NCBI GenBank assembly: GCA_021779955.1
Contig: JAJXZS010000033.1
Span: forward strand, 49,880 to 113,879
Reading direction: 5' to 3'
Length of the DNA stretch: 64,000 nt
Source of the DNA: Chloroflexota bacterium
GTDB taxonomy: Bacteria > Chloroflexota > Anaerolineae > Anaerolineales > Anaerolineaceae
In this document: positions 43,355 to 52,449 of the stretch, piece by piece
Layout: each line of letters opens with the position of its first letter
Numbering within the stretch: the first letter of the stretch is position 1
Made by a program: the position numbers and the translations under genes
Notes under the pieces: generated by a model
Databases searched by the model: none
What the model was told of the DNA's origin: nothing
Seen by the model: the letters and a program-made list of their open reading frames with translations, nothing else

Positions 43355-44362
43355 ATGGAAGCAGAAAGCATGAGTTCTTCGCAACCTCAATTGGAAGATT
43401 TAGTGATAGAGCGAACCTTCAACATCAGACCTGAATTGGTCTGGAAAGCTTTTTCCGACCCGGCGCTGGTCAAACAATGGTTTGGTCCGAACCAGTTTAC
43501 AACGCCGGTATATGACATCGATTTCAGGGTGGGAGGTAAGATCCTCTATTGCATGCGCGGGCCTGATGGTAAAGACTATTGGGGCACCGGCATATACCGG
43601 GAAATCGTGCCGATGAGCAGAATTGTCGCTACCGATTCGTTCGCCGATGAGTCTGGCAATGTCGTCCCTGCCACTTACTATGGCATGACCGGGGATATTC
43701 CTTCTCAACTGTTGGTGACGTATACTTTCAGGGAAACCGATGGCATGACGCGCTTTACGCTTACGCAGTCGGCATTCCCAGCGGGGGTCGATTTGGAGAA
43801 CGCGCGAGAGGGATGGAGCGAAAGCTTCGACAAGCTCAACCGCCTTCTTCTTGGCCTCAGGAGCAATGAAATGGTGAATAAAACACAATTCAAGTACGAA
43901 CCGGGGCAACAGAACGTGATCATCACACGCATGTTCGATGAGCCGCCCGAGGTGGTTTTCAAAACCATGACCGACCCGGCCATGATTCCCGATTGGTGGG
44001 GGCCAAGGGAAATGATGACAACAGTTGACAGGTTCGAATTGAAGGAAGGCGGCGTCTGGCGATTCCTGCAAAAGGACAACGAAGGCAAACCGTTCAACTT
44101 TCACGGTGTATACCATGAAGTGATCAATCCGAGCCGGCTTGTTTATACCTTCGAATATGAAGGCATGCCCGAGCATCCATCGCTGATCGTTGACACTCTG
44201 GAAAATGTCGAAGGGATGACAAAGTTTACCGAAGTGGTCACTTTCGTGTCTGTCGAGGATCGGGATGGCATGATTGCAGCCAATATGCAGATGGGCATCC
44301 AGGAATCGATGGACCGCGTCGATGAGCTTTTGAAAGAGTGCTGCGCCGAATCGGCCATGTAA
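43355..44362 (+). CDS. Tandem AHSA1/SRPBCC-domain protein
   Basis: 335 aa made of two AHSA1 (START-like) domains in sequence: first domain about 20-165 (VWKAFSDPALVKQWFGPNQF … KLNRLLLGL), second about 175-335 (VVFKTMTDPAMIPDWWGPRE … MDRVDELLKE). Each has the typical DP…WWGP helix-start and the final helix. Such domains bind hydrophobic ligands or, in Aha1, Hsp90. The gene follows the RibD-like gene with an AAAGGAG site six bases before the ATG. A strong terminator follows. Confidence 0.9.
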   Translation: MEAESMSSSQPQLEDLVIERTFNIRPELVWKAFSDPALVKQWFGPNQFTTPVYDIDFRVGGKILYCMRGPDGKDYWGTGIYREIVPMSRIVATDSFADESGNVVPATYYGMTGDIPSQLLVTYTFRETDGMTRFTLTQSAFPAGVDLENAREGWSESFDKLNRLLLGLRSNEMVNKTQFKYEPGQQNVIITRMFDEPPEVVFKTMTDPAMIPDWWGPREMMTTVDRFELKEGGVWRFLQKDNEGKPFNFHGVYHEVINPSRLVYTFEYEGMPEHPSLIVDTLENVEGMTKFTEVVTFVSVEDRDGMIAANMQMGIQESMDRVDELLKECCAESAM

Positions 44363-44387
44363 GCTCAACGGGCAGCATTTAATCTAT

Positions 44388-44427
44388 AAAACCGTCCTTC
44401 GTCTGCGAACGAAGGACGGTTTTCTTT
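44388..44427 (+). terminator. Rho-independent terminator
   Basis: AAAACCGTCCTTCG and CGAAGGACGGTTTT form a 14-bp perfect stem with an eight-base loop, running into TTTTCTTTT, 26 bp after the AHSA1 gene. Confidence 0.92.
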
Positions 44428-44480
44428 TCACAACGTCACATTGAAGATTACAATAATCAAAGAAGAAATGAGGTGCGCAT

Positions 44481-45764
44481 ATGTTCTCCACGCTATCTGA
44501 AGATGCTCTTGCATATCACAGGCTGAACGGCCGCCCCGGTAAACTGGCGGTAATCCCTACCAAGCCGCTTGAAACCCAGCGCGATCTCAGCCTGGCTTAC
44601 ACGCCCGGAGTTGCCGCTCCTGTGCTTGAGATTGCACGCGACCCAGAAGCTGCCTACGAGTACACGAACAAAGGCAACCTGGTGGCGGTGATCTCGAACG
44701 GTACGGCGATCCTGGGCCTGGGTGACCGGGGCGCATTGGCCTCCAAGCCTGTAATGGAAGGCAAAGGCGTCCTGTTCAAGAAATTCGCCGATATCGATGT
44801 CTACGACATCGAGGTCGATACGCATGACCCTGATGTGTTGATCAAGGTGGTCGAGTCGATCGCACCGACCTTCGGCGGCGTGAATCTTGAAGACATCAGA
44901 TCGCCGGAATGTTTTCGCATCGAAGCTGAACTCCAGGAAAAGGCAGATATACCCATCTTTCACGACGACCAGCATGGCACAGCCATCATCCTGGGAGCTG
45001 CCATGCTCAATGCCCTCGAGCTGACCCGCAAATCGCTCACCGAAGTCAAGATCGTCTTCTCGGGCGCTGGGGCGGCAGGGGTTAGCTGCGCGCGTCACCT
45101 GGTCAAGCTCGGCGTGCCCAGAGGCAACATCTGGATGTGCGACATCGAAGGCCTGGTTTATCAAGGCAGAAGCTCCTTCATGTTTCCCGAAAAAGCGGAG
45201 TTTGCCAACGGCGATGCACCTGCCACACTTGGCGAGACTTTCGAAGGAGCAGATGTTTTCATCGGCGTTTCAGCGGCGAACATCGTCACCCCCGAAATGC
45301 TCGACCGAATGTGCGCCAACCCGATCCTTTTTGCCATGGCCAATCCCGATCCTGAGATCGCCTATGATCTGGCAAAACAGACCCGGCCGGATGCCATCGT
45401 CGCCACCGGCCGCTCGGACACCCCCAACCAGATCAATAACGTGCTCGGGTTTCCCTATATCTTCAGGGGCGCTCTGGACGTCCGCGCCCGCAAGATCAAC
45501 GATGAAATGAAGATGGCGGCTTCTCTCGCACTTGCCGAACTGGCAAAGCTGCCTGTGCCACGCAAAGTCTGCCAGGCATACTCGGTCGATCACCTGGAAT
45601 TCGGAGTTGACTACATCGTCCCCAAGGCGCTCGATCCACGCGTCTGCCTTTGGGAGGCGCCGGCCGTAGCAGAAGCAGCCATCGAGTCAGGCGTGGCACG
45701 GAAGACTCTCGACGTTGACAATTACCGCTCGCAACTGGCTGCCCGATTTCAAAGCAGGGAGTGA
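44481..45764 (+). CDS. NAD(P)-dependent malic enzyme (short bacterial form)
   Basis: Oxidatively decarboxylates malate to pyruvate. The 427-aa protein is the short form without the phosphotransacetylase tail. It shows [17 protein letters not shown] (catalytic Tyr), [29 protein letters not shown] segment with catalytic Lys at about residue 94, metal-binding [14 protein letters not shown] and [14 protein letters not shown], then the Rossmann loop [14 protein letters not shown]. The tail [11 protein letters not shown] is present. It links the TCA pool to pyruvate and supplies reducing power. Confidence 0.95.
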   Translation: MFSTLSEDALAYHRLNGRPGKLAVIPTKPLETQRDLSLAYTPGVAAPVLEIARDPEAAYEYTNKGNLVAVISNGTAILGLGDRGALASKPVMEGKGVLFKKFADIDVYDIEVDTHDPDVLIKVVESIAPTFGGVNLEDIRSPECFRIEAELQEKADIPIFHDDQHGTAIILGAAMLNALELTRKSLTEVKIVFSGAGAAGVSCARHLVKLGVPRGNIWMCDIEGLVYQGRSSFMFPEKAEFANGDAPATLGETFEGADVFIGVSAANIVTPEMLDRMCANPILFAMANPDPEIAYDLAKQTRPDAIVATGRSDTPNQINNVLGFPYIFRGALDVRARKINDEMKMAASLALAELAKLPVPRKVCQAYSVDHLEFGVDYIVPKALDPRVCLWEAPAVAEAAIESGVARKTLDVDNYRSQLAARFQSRE

Positions 45765-45796
45765 GAATTCATGGGCTTTCATGCTAAAATAATCTC

Positions 45797-46216
45797 ATGA
45801 ACTCGCAAGCGAGCCGCAACTTCTCTCCAAAACGCGCCCACCGCAGAGACATGCTCCTGCAGGTGTGGCTGCCGTTTGGGCTGGGCCTCCTGGCGATCGC
45901 AGCCGTTGCAGTTCTTGTCGTCTTAGCTGCCCTCAGATCTTCTCCTGTGGTATCGCAAGCCTCGAGTGTTTCGGTCATCCTGATGGTCGTGCCTGTCATC
46001 ATTATGGGCATTTTCTCCTTTTCGCTCATCGTCCTGACCATCTACCTGGCAGCAAAGTTGACTGGCAAAATCTCTCCGGCGGCCAGAGCGGTGCATGGAT
46101 TTCTGGCCGTGTTGGAGCATAGGACAGATCGAATCGCGAATGGTGCTGCGGCCCCGTTCATCAAAATCCGCTCGATCCTGGCAGCCGCAGGAAGCCTGGT
46201 TCATAGAAAACGTTGA
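45797..46216 (+). CDS. Small membrane protein, 139 aa, unknown function
   Basis: Two strong hydrophobic segments, about residues 19-45 (WLPFGLGLLAIAAVAVLVVL) and 58-85 (VILMVVPVIIMGIFSFSLIV), with positively charged termini (FSPKRAHRRD; VHRKR at the end). Both tails are likely cytoplasmic. It starts 32 bp after the malic enzyme and ends 20 bp before another small membrane protein. Not recognised; the pair may function together. Confidence 0.72.
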   Translation: MNSQASRNFSPKRAHRRDMLLQVWLPFGLGLLAIAAVAVLVVLAALRSSPVVSQASSVSVILMVVPVIIMGIFSFSLIVLTIYLAAKLTGKISPAARAVHGFLAVLEHRTDRIANGAAAPFIKIRSILAAAGSLVHRKR

Positions 46217-46236
46217 ATTCACCTTTGGAGGTGATG

Positions 46237-46455
46237 ATGGACGAAACCGCAATTAAAAATAGGAAAATGATCGTTTTACTTGCAGGCGGTCTCATTGGGC
46301 TGCTTACCGGCCTGGCAACCGCTTATCTTCTAATCAAGAAACAGGAACAAACAGGCCAGCCCATCAAATTCACCACAAGCGATGGTCTGAAGCTTGGAAT
46401 GAGCACGGCTTCGCTGATCAAGATGGCATCCGACATTGCCGTCAGGCCCAGGTGA
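46237..46455 (+). CDS. Small single-span membrane protein, 72 aa (YtxH-like)
   Basis: Starts MDETAIKNRK, has a glycine-rich span MIVLLAGGLIGLLTGLATAYL and a short soluble tail with KFTTSDGLKLGMSTASLIKM. GGAGG lies five bases before this ATG; an ATG at 46234 is the alternative. The GxxxG-like span resembles YtxH-type envelope proteins, but similarity is weak. It follows the 139-aa membrane protein. Confidence 0.65.
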   Translation: MDETAIKNRKMIVLLAGGLIGLLTGLATAYLLIKKQEQTGQPIKFTTSDGLKLGMSTASLIKMASDIAVRPR

Positions 46456-46518
46456 TCGTGCTTGATTTATCCGGCAATGAATAACAGTAAAACCCTAAAA
46501 TCCAGGGGTTGAATCCTG

Positions 46519-47571
46519 ATGTCGCCTAGCGGTTCTTTCAAAGAACAGGCTGTAGAGAATGGACTCCCATTACCGGAATTCCTTGTAGTTGGCAACCTGA
46601 CCCGCAATTTCATCATCGATCTCAACCACAAAGCTTATGACGATATCCCGGGCGGGTCTGCGCTCTTCGCTGCAGCCGGCATTCAATGCTGGGGGTATCC
46701 TGTTGGCATCGTCAGCGAGGTGGGCGAGGACTATCCGCTGGACTGGCTGGAAAGGTCTTATCACACGGGCTTCGATGTTCGCGGCGTAAGAGTGCTGCCC
46801 ACTTCGATCGATGCACGCGAATTCTACGCCGGCAGCGGCGTCGATTCTCCCATCCGCGAAAACCCCGTCCCCCATTATTCCGCCTGCCATATGCCTTTCC
46901 CCAAGATGCTGCTTGGCTATTCCCTGGAAGGTAAGCGCCATTTGCAGGATCCCAACACCATCTACACTCACGGCCTGGGCGACCTTTCGCCTCAAGATTA
47001 CGCGCAGGCAACCGCGGTTCACCTTTGCCCCATGAACTTCCGGCTGCATGTGCAAATGCCCGTAACACTGCACAAGTCCTTCATCAATACGGTCACCATC
47101 GATCCATCGCCTGAATACATGGTTCCGCGAAACTGGGACAACTTACCCGCCCTGCTCAAATCAACCACCGCCTTTCTGCCTTCCGAAAAAAGCATCGTTG
47201 CTTTGTTCCAGGGGCGCTCCACTGATATTTGGGAAATGGCGCAGGCCCTGGCGGAATTCGGATGCGAATACATCGTGATCCGGCGCGGTCTGAAAGGACA
47301 ATATCTCTACGATGGGTATGCCCACAAGAAGTATTTCCTGCCGACATATCCTTTGAAAGTCACCAACCTGGTCGGCGCGGGAGATGCGTTCTGTGGCGGG
47401 TTTCTGGCCGGCATCAAGAAGACCTACGATCCCCTGGAGGCTTGCCTGCAGGGCAATATTTCAGCCTCCCTGGCAATGCAATCGCCCAATCCCCTGTTCA
47501 TGTCAGATAATCTACCCGGCTTTACACAGGCACGCCTGGATTCCTTGCGCGCCATGGTGCAGACGCTATGA
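46519..47571 (+). CDS. PfkB family carbohydrate kinase
   Basis: Ribokinase-fold sugar or nucleoside kinase of 350 aa. It has the N-terminal glycine motif DDIPGGSALFAAAGIQCWG and the C-terminal catalytic loop LVGAGDAFCGGFLAGI with the base Asp and anion hole; IVIRRGLKGQYLYDG lies on the way. The middle region is longer than in ribokinase, and the substrate cannot be named. The ATG at 46519 is kept. Its stop overlaps the M20 peptidase start by four bases. Confidence 0.88.
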   Translation: MSPSGSFKEQAVENGLPLPEFLVVGNLTRNFIIDLNHKAYDDIPGGSALFAAAGIQCWGYPVGIVSEVGEDYPLDWLERSYHTGFDVRGVRVLPTSIDAREFYAGSGVDSPIRENPVPHYSACHMPFPKMLLGYSLEGKRHLQDPNTIYTHGLGDLSPQDYAQATAVHLCPMNFRLHVQMPVTLHKSFINTVTIDPSPEYMVPRNWDNLPALLKSTTAFLPSEKSIVALFQGRSTDIWEMAQALAEFGCEYIVIRRGLKGQYLYDGYAHKKYFLPTYPLKVTNLVGAGDAFCGGFLAGIKKTYDPLEACLQGNISASLAMQSPNPLFMSDNLPGFTQARLDSLRAMVQTL

Positions 47572-48698
47572 ACCCAATCTCGGATACCGAATTCCAGCAG
47601 CTAATCGAGTGGGCAATCGAGATTCAGCAAATTCCCGCTCCGACGTTTTCTGAATCCAACCGGGCTGCCTGGCTGGCCCAATGTCTGCGTGACCTGGGAA
47701 TTCCCGAGGTTCGCCAGGATGAAGCCGGCAACGTCCTCGCCCGGCTCCCAGGGGGCACAGAAGCGCCCCTGCTGATCACTGCCCACATGGATAGTGTGCA
47801 TTCCGTCAAACAGAATCTCGGCATCGTCCGTACGCCCTACACCGTCACAGGAGCAGGCATCGGCGATAATGCCCTGGGCGTGGCAGCCCTTGTTTCGATG
47901 GCAGCCAGCTTCACACATTCTGGCGCCCCGCCGGCAGGCGATATCTGGTTCATCGGCACCGTTGGTGAAGAAGGATTGGGCAACCTCAAGGGAATCAAGG
48001 CCATCGTGCCGAATTTCACCACTCCACCCCATTGCACGATTGTGCTCGAGGGAATTGGGCTGGGTCAAATTCAGCAAAGAGCCCTGGGCATCATTCGCCA
48101 GCGCATCACCGTTCAATCTCCGGGCGGCCATTCGTGGTCTGACTACGGCAGTCCATCGGCCATTCACATCCTGGTTGAACTCGCAGCATCGATCGAAAGT
48201 ATCAAGATTCCAACCCATCCGCGCACAAGTCTCAATATCGGCGTGATCCGCGGCGGGACGACGATCAACTCCATTGCGCCCTGCGCATTCATGGAAATCG
48301 ACCTGCGCTCCGAGGAACCCGAAACGTTGACCACTCTTGCCGGATACATCAAAAAGAAAACCGAAACCATTCAACAGGAAGGCGTCAGTGTGACACTCGA
48401 GGAAATCGGAAATCGGCCCTCAGGCAGCATTCCGGCAAATGATCCATTTCTCGCATTTGGAGCGAAGGTGCTCGTCAATCTGGGTGTGCCGCCCCGCTTC
48501 ATCATATCGTCTACAGACGCCAGCTACCTCATCCATAAGCACTGGCCGGTTTTATCAATTGGCCTGACCACCGGGAGTCACGTTCATACACCGGAAGAGA
48601 CCATCGACCTGCTTCCGCTGCATGTCGGCATACAGCAGTTGCGCCAGATGGCAGCAGAGATCTGGTCGGTAAAGACGGTCAAATCCGATATCAGCTAA
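47568..48698 (+). CDS. M20 family metallopeptidase (PepT-like)
   Basis: 376 aa, di-zinc aminoacylase/aminopeptidase group. Metal ligands and catalytic residues are visible in LLITAHMDSVHSV (His, Asp), GIGDNALGVAALVSMA (bridging Asp), GTVGEEGLGNLKG (catalytic Glu pair), and a late His in LIHKHWPVLSIG. The dimerisation domain includes SPGGHSWSDYGSPSAIHILVE. It probably trims short peptides. Coupled to the PfkB kinase; the last bases overlap the convergent transglutaminase gene. Confidence 0.9.
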   Translation: MNPISDTEFQQLIEWAIEIQQIPAPTFSESNRAAWLAQCLRDLGIPEVRQDEAGNVLARLPGGTEAPLLITAHMDSVHSVKQNLGIVRTPYTVTGAGIGDNALGVAALVSMAASFTHSGAPPAGDIWFIGTVGEEGLGNLKGIKAIVPNFTTPPHCTIVLEGIGLGQIQQRALGIIRQRITVQSPGGHSWSDYGSPSAIHILVELAASIESIKIPTHPRTSLNIGVIRGGTTINSIAPCAFMEIDLRSEEPETLTTLAGYIKKKTETIQQEGVSVTLEEIGNRPSGSIPANDPFLAFGAKVLVNLGVPPRFIISSTDASYLIHKHWPVLSIGLTTGSHVHTPEETIDLLPLHVGIQQLRQMAAEIWSVKTVKSDIS

Positions 48699-51060
48699 AA
48701 CGATCGTTCAACTTCTGCACGGGAACGAATAATCTTCGGAAGTATTCGCGCGTCACGGCAAGATTGATACGGAACGCAGCGACCGTGCCGCCCGGATTCT
48801 CTTTTTTATTCTTGCCGTAAACCGTCTCCTGGTATGCCTTAAGCAGAATTTGAGCATCCTTTTTAGTATCAGGCAATTCTTTGACAAGTTCGGCAGCAAC
48901 CTCGGCAGCTGTCGCTCCGGCAGGCATGTGTACGCCGAGCCAGGCAAGCCCGCGCTCGATTGCCAGGAACGATGATTCGGCCGAACCCAGGCTCATCGCC
49001 AGAAAGACGTCTCCGAGCAGCGGCAGGCGTGTCAGCGCGTGATAAAAACCTTTCCAGGTTCTTGTGATGTTACCCGTAATCGCCTTCCTGTGCTTTTTGA
49101 AGGTAATGGCCAATAAGGTAATCAATGCAAGAATTGTTGCAATCCCCACCCCAAGCAGAATTTTGCCGAACAATGTCAATTGCGGGGCAGGCGTGATTCC
49201 GCTGATTTCAGAATCCAACCGATCCAGCAGTTGCAAAGCCCGATCTTCGCCATTCAAGCCCGGGAGAGGTCCTGGCGTGGAGCCGCCAGCCTGACCTGTC
49301 GTTCCGCCTGAGGAGCCCGATCCACCGGCGCCCGTGTAATCGACAGACGATATGGCTGACGTCGGTTCAAAAGGAATCCAGCCGTACCCGGGAAAGAAGA
49401 CCTCGGGCCAGGCATGGCTGTCTTTTTCACGAACGCTGAATCGACCACGGCTCGTTTCTACACCCTGGGCATAGCCGACGGCAAGACGGGCCGGGATTCC
49501 AGCAGCTCTCAGCAGCAGTACTTCCGCAGAGGCATAGTAATTGCAGAAGCCTTTTTTATAATCGAAAAGGAACCAGTCGATGGCGTCCCGGTTGGCAGGA
49601 GGCGCCTGGATGGTTGTTTGGTATGTGATATGGCCGCGCAGATAATTGGTTACAGCCACTGTTTTATCATATGGCGTTGCGCCAGATGCTGTTATCTGGG
49701 CGCTAAGATCACGCATGCGCTGGGGAAGGCTGGTCGGCAATTCCAGATAGCGGTCAAGAATCCATTGAGGATAATCTGTTCCCGCTGCTGCAAGCTCGGC
49801 CGCGCCTGCTGAACTCACGTCGGCGGTTGCGCGATAGGCGCCGCCGTTACCGATCGGCGGTGAAGTGAAGATAGCCAGAACGTCTGCCTGGCTGCCGCCC
49901 TCGGCAGTAAATGTCGCCTGCACCTCTTTACTGATCACTACAGGTATGCCGGGAACATAAAGCATATTCATCTGGCTCATGGACGATGTGAATCTCAATT
50001 GCACAGGCAAGAGATTCTTGTATTGCGGCACGGGCAGATTTTCGGATGGGCTGAAATATTCCGAATAGACAGGTCCGGTTGTCCATTGCGAACTTGTGTA
50101 GATATCATAAGCGCGCAGGCGCCAGTAAAAGGCATTGTTCAAAGGCACAAGCTGGCTTGCTTCCACGTTGAGCACTACATTGAGCCCGAGTACCTGACCG
50201 GTGCCAAGGTCCATGATGTTTCCAGCGGTAGTATCCAGCGTTTGGTTATTCTCGTTCAATGCGAAGACGAGATGCTCAAAATTCCTGGTGAAGTTGTCCC
50301 ATTTTACGCTGAGTGCAGTGGGAAATTCGCTTGGCACGAAGATCGCCCGCGCTACGGATGGGATGATCCAACCCGCCAGGCCGATGATCAGCGCAGCAAT
50401 GATCACGCCCCTTGTGAAATCGAAGCTCGCTTCATCGCCTACTTTGATTTCCTGCGACCTTAGTTCATCACGTATGCGGAGAAAATACAATCTACCAAGC
50501 AGGATGAGGGAAACCACTGCATAAGCTGCGGTATAGAATTGCTTGCGTTCACCCACCTGGTAATGCTCGATCAAGATCATTGCCCCGCCAAGGACGAGTA
50601 CCGGAATCCACGGATTGCCTTTACGAGGGAGCGTAAACCCGGCAAGGGTGCCCATGATCCAGTACAAAAGACCCATTCCGATAATAAAAAGGATCGAATC
50701 CGTCACCGGCTGGTTGGCGAGGAGCTGCGTGGCTGCCGTGTAGATGCGGTCCCAAATCTCGACGAAACGGTCGATGATGGCTGCCTTGCTTGTCATATCA
50801 TAGATGACAATCGCCGGCACGATCAGCAGCGAGTAGAAGAATACGATCAGCGCAGACCAACCGGACTTGATCCGGCTGGCGCCAACGATGTAGCCCAATA
50901 CTACGCCAATGATGATCAGCCATCCAGCGATGCTCAGATTGTCAGCCCAATGGGTGATTTCCAGGCGCGTGATTGCCAGTAAGAGCAATAGGAACAGAAA
51001 TACAAATGATGCGAAATCTGTCCAGCGTTTTTTCAAGCTTGAGTGAGATTGTGAATACAA
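48691..51060 (-). CDS. Membrane transglutaminase-like protein (TgpA-like)
   Basis: 789 aa. Six N-terminal spans (about 15-235), an extracytoplasmic region, a transglutaminase/protease-like core (about 470-575) and one more span (about 645-665) before a cytoplasmic C-terminal domain. The core has catalytic Cys in KKGFCNYYASAEVLLLRAAG and His in VREKDSHAWPEVFFPGYGW; the third position is IPFEPTSA, Glu where many relatives have Asp. A Gly/Ser-rich linker follows. Starts at a TTG. Family members act on surface proteins. The stop overlaps the convergent peptidase gene by 8 bp. Confidence 0.88.
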   Translation of the reverse strand: MYSQSHSSLKKRWTDFASFVFLFLLLLLAITRLEITHWADNLSIAGWLIIIGVVLGYIVGASRIKSGWSALIVFFYSLLIVPAIVIYDMTSKAAIIDRFVEIWDRIYTAATQLLANQPVTDSILFIIGMGLLYWIMGTLAGFTLPRKGNPWIPVLVLGGAMILIEHYQVGERKQFYTAAYAVVSLILLGRLYFLRIRDELRSQEIKVGDEASFDFTRGVIIAALIIGLAGWIIPSVARAIFVPSEFPTALSVKWDNFTRNFEHLVFALNENNQTLDTTAGNIMDLGTGQVLGLNVVLNVEASQLVPLNNAFYWRLRAYDIYTSSQWTTGPVYSEYFSPSENLPVPQYKNLLPVQLRFTSSMSQMNMLYVPGIPVVISKEVQATFTAEGGSQADVLAIFTSPPIGNGGAYRATADVSSAGAAELAAAGTDYPQWILDRYLELPTSLPQRMRDLSAQITASGATPYDKTVAVTNYLRGHITYQTTIQAPPANRDAIDWFLFDYKKGFCNYYASAEVLLLRAAGIPARLAVGYAQGVETSRGRFSVREKDSHAWPEVFFPGYGWIPFEPTSAISSVDYTGAGGSGSSGGTTGQAGGSTPGPLPGLNGEDRALQLLDRLDSEISGITPAPQLTLFGKILLGVGIATILALITLLAITFKKHRKAITGNITRTWKGFYHALTRLPLLGDVFLAMSLGSAESSFLAIERGLAWLGVHMPAGATAAEVAAELVKELPDTKKDAQILLKAYQETVYGKNKKENPGGTVAAFRINLAVTREYFRRLFVPVQKLNDRFS

Positions 51061-51148
51061 TTAACCTGTCTCTCCGCTAGGCAACCACTGTGATGTAAAC
51101 TTGAAATGATGTACGGATAAACCTGGAATGAATTGATTGGAGGGTAAG

Positions 51149-52129
51149 ATGATGGATACATTATTACAACTGGAAATTAATCTTACATTATTTTTACAAA
51201 GTCTGGGCGGTTGGCTCAACTATCCCATGCAACTCTTCTCGTTTTTCGGCACGCAGTACTTTTACATCCTGATTTTACCCGCAATTTACTGGTGCATCGA
51301 CTCCGCGATCGGCATTCGCATTGCGGTGATGCTCGTCTTCAGCGTGAGTACAAATTCCTATATCAAGCTGCTCTTTCATACTCCCCGCCCATACTGGGTC
51401 GATTCGCGCGTCAAAGCCTTCAGCTCCGAGACGTCTTTTGGATTGCCATCGGGTCACTCGCAGAATGCGGTTTCGCTCTGGGGCACGCTTGCCCTCGAAT
51501 TCAAGAAGCGCTGGCTCACGATCGTCTGCGTATGCCTGATCATTCTGATCGGACTTTCGCGGATTTACCTTGGGGTTCATTTCCTGCACGACGTTCTGGG
51601 GGGATGGCTTGCCGGCGGAATCTTGCTTCTTCTGCTATGGAAACTCGATAAACCCGTCACGCGCTGGATCACATCCAGGACCTTCAGCTCCCAAATCCTG
51701 ATCGTTTTCGCGATCTCCGTGGTTCTTGTGCTGCTTGGCGAGCTCACAGCCTGGATTTCGCGCCAGACTCCCATTCCCCAGAGTTGGATCAACCAGGCGC
51801 TGGCGAGCACAGGTGTGGCCCCAGATCCATATTCACTCACAGGCGTCTACAGTATCGCCGGGGTGTTCCTGGGTTTCGGGTCGGGTCTTGCCTGGCTGAT
51901 TCACAGGTACGCCGGTTACAAGGTCGAAGGAAACATACGCCAGAAGATCGTCCGCTTGATCGTCGGGCTGATCAGCACGGGTCTGATCTACATCCTGGTG
52001 AAATTGGTCATCCCAGCCGATCCAGCCTGGTTGGCAAACATTGTGACCTTTATAGGATACGCGCTCATTGGAGCCTGGGTGGCTGCAGGAGCGCCGGTAT
52101 TATTCAAGCGCCTGGAACTCGATAAATAA
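51149..52129 (+). CDS. PAP2 family phosphatase, membrane-bound
   Basis: 326-aa membrane phosphatase. The three active-site motifs are complete: KLLFHTPRPYW, GLPSGHSQNAVSLWG and SRIYLGVHFLHDVLGGW. About eight spans, more than the minimal PAP2 core, with an extra C-terminal half of four spans. It likely dephosphorylates a lipid such as undecaprenyl diphosphate or phosphatidic acid. The start is at ATG 51149 (or 51152), GGAGG five bases upstream. Divergent from the transglutaminase gene. Confidence 0.92.
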   Translation: MMDTLLQLEINLTLFLQSLGGWLNYPMQLFSFFGTQYFYILILPAIYWCIDSAIGIRIAVMLVFSVSTNSYIKLLFHTPRPYWVDSRVKAFSSETSFGLPSGHSQNAVSLWGTLALEFKKRWLTIVCVCLIILIGLSRIYLGVHFLHDVLGGWLAGGILLLLLWKLDKPVTRWITSRTFSSQILIVFAISVVLVLLGELTAWISRQTPIPQSWINQALASTGVAPDPYSLTGVYSIAGVFLGFGSGLAWLIHRYAGYKVEGNIRQKIVRLIVGLISTGLIYILVKLVIPADPAWLANIVTFIGYALIGAWVAAGAPVLFKRLELDK

Positions 52130-52143
52130 ACGGGATACAGCAA

Positions 52144-52172
52144 TTGAATGTGGGGTGGAAAACCTCTATAAT
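52144..52172 (+). promoter_or_regulatory. Promoter of the YtxH-like gene
   Basis: TTGAAT (52144-52149) and TATAAT (52167-52172) with a 17-base spacer, 30 bp before the start codon. Confidence 0.75.
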
Positions 52173-52201
52173 AGGAACTGGGTTACAGGATGGAGGATGA
52201 A

Positions 52202-52426
52202 ATGAGAAAATTCGGAATGTTTATGCTTGGAGCAATCATTGGGGCGATCACAGGCGCCGCGCTGGCTACCCTGTTTGCGCCAACATCAGGAAATGCCCTG
52301 CGCGAGCAGATCCAGGATCGCTACCTGACCGTTCGCTCCGAGGTGAGCCAGGCAGCTGCCGACAAGACCAGGGAATTGCGTGACGAACTGGCCAAACTAC
52401 AGAAACGTGAAATTCCAACTGAATAA
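52202..52426 (+). CDS. YtxH domain-containing protein, 74 aa
   Basis: Begins MRKFGMFMLGAIIGAITGAA then LATLFAPTSGNALREQI, the hallmark of YtxH proteins: glycine-rich membrane span, LFAP..SG..LR motif, then a charged helix (AADKTRELRDELAKLQ) likely to form a coiled coil. GGAGG precedes this ATG by six bases; a longer form from 52190 would include that site. Single-gene unit with promoter and terminator. Envelope stress role is known for some relatives, not shown here. Confidence 0.9.
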   Translation: MRKFGMFMLGAIIGAITGAALATLFAPTSGNALREQIQDRYLTVRSEVSQAAADKTRELRDELAKLQKREIPTE

Positions 52427-52447
52427 CACGCCTTCGGGCGTGTTTTT
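52425..52447 (+). terminator. Rho-independent terminator after the YtxH-like gene
   Basis: AACACGCC-TTCG-GGCGTGTT stem with a stable UUCG loop and a T-run, starting inside the stop codon region. Confidence 0.92.
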
Positions 52448-52449
52448 CT

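Noticed and set aside
43400..44368. 322-codon open frame on the minus strand
   Set aside because: Antisense to the double AHSA1 gene, which has clear domain motifs and a good ribosome site.
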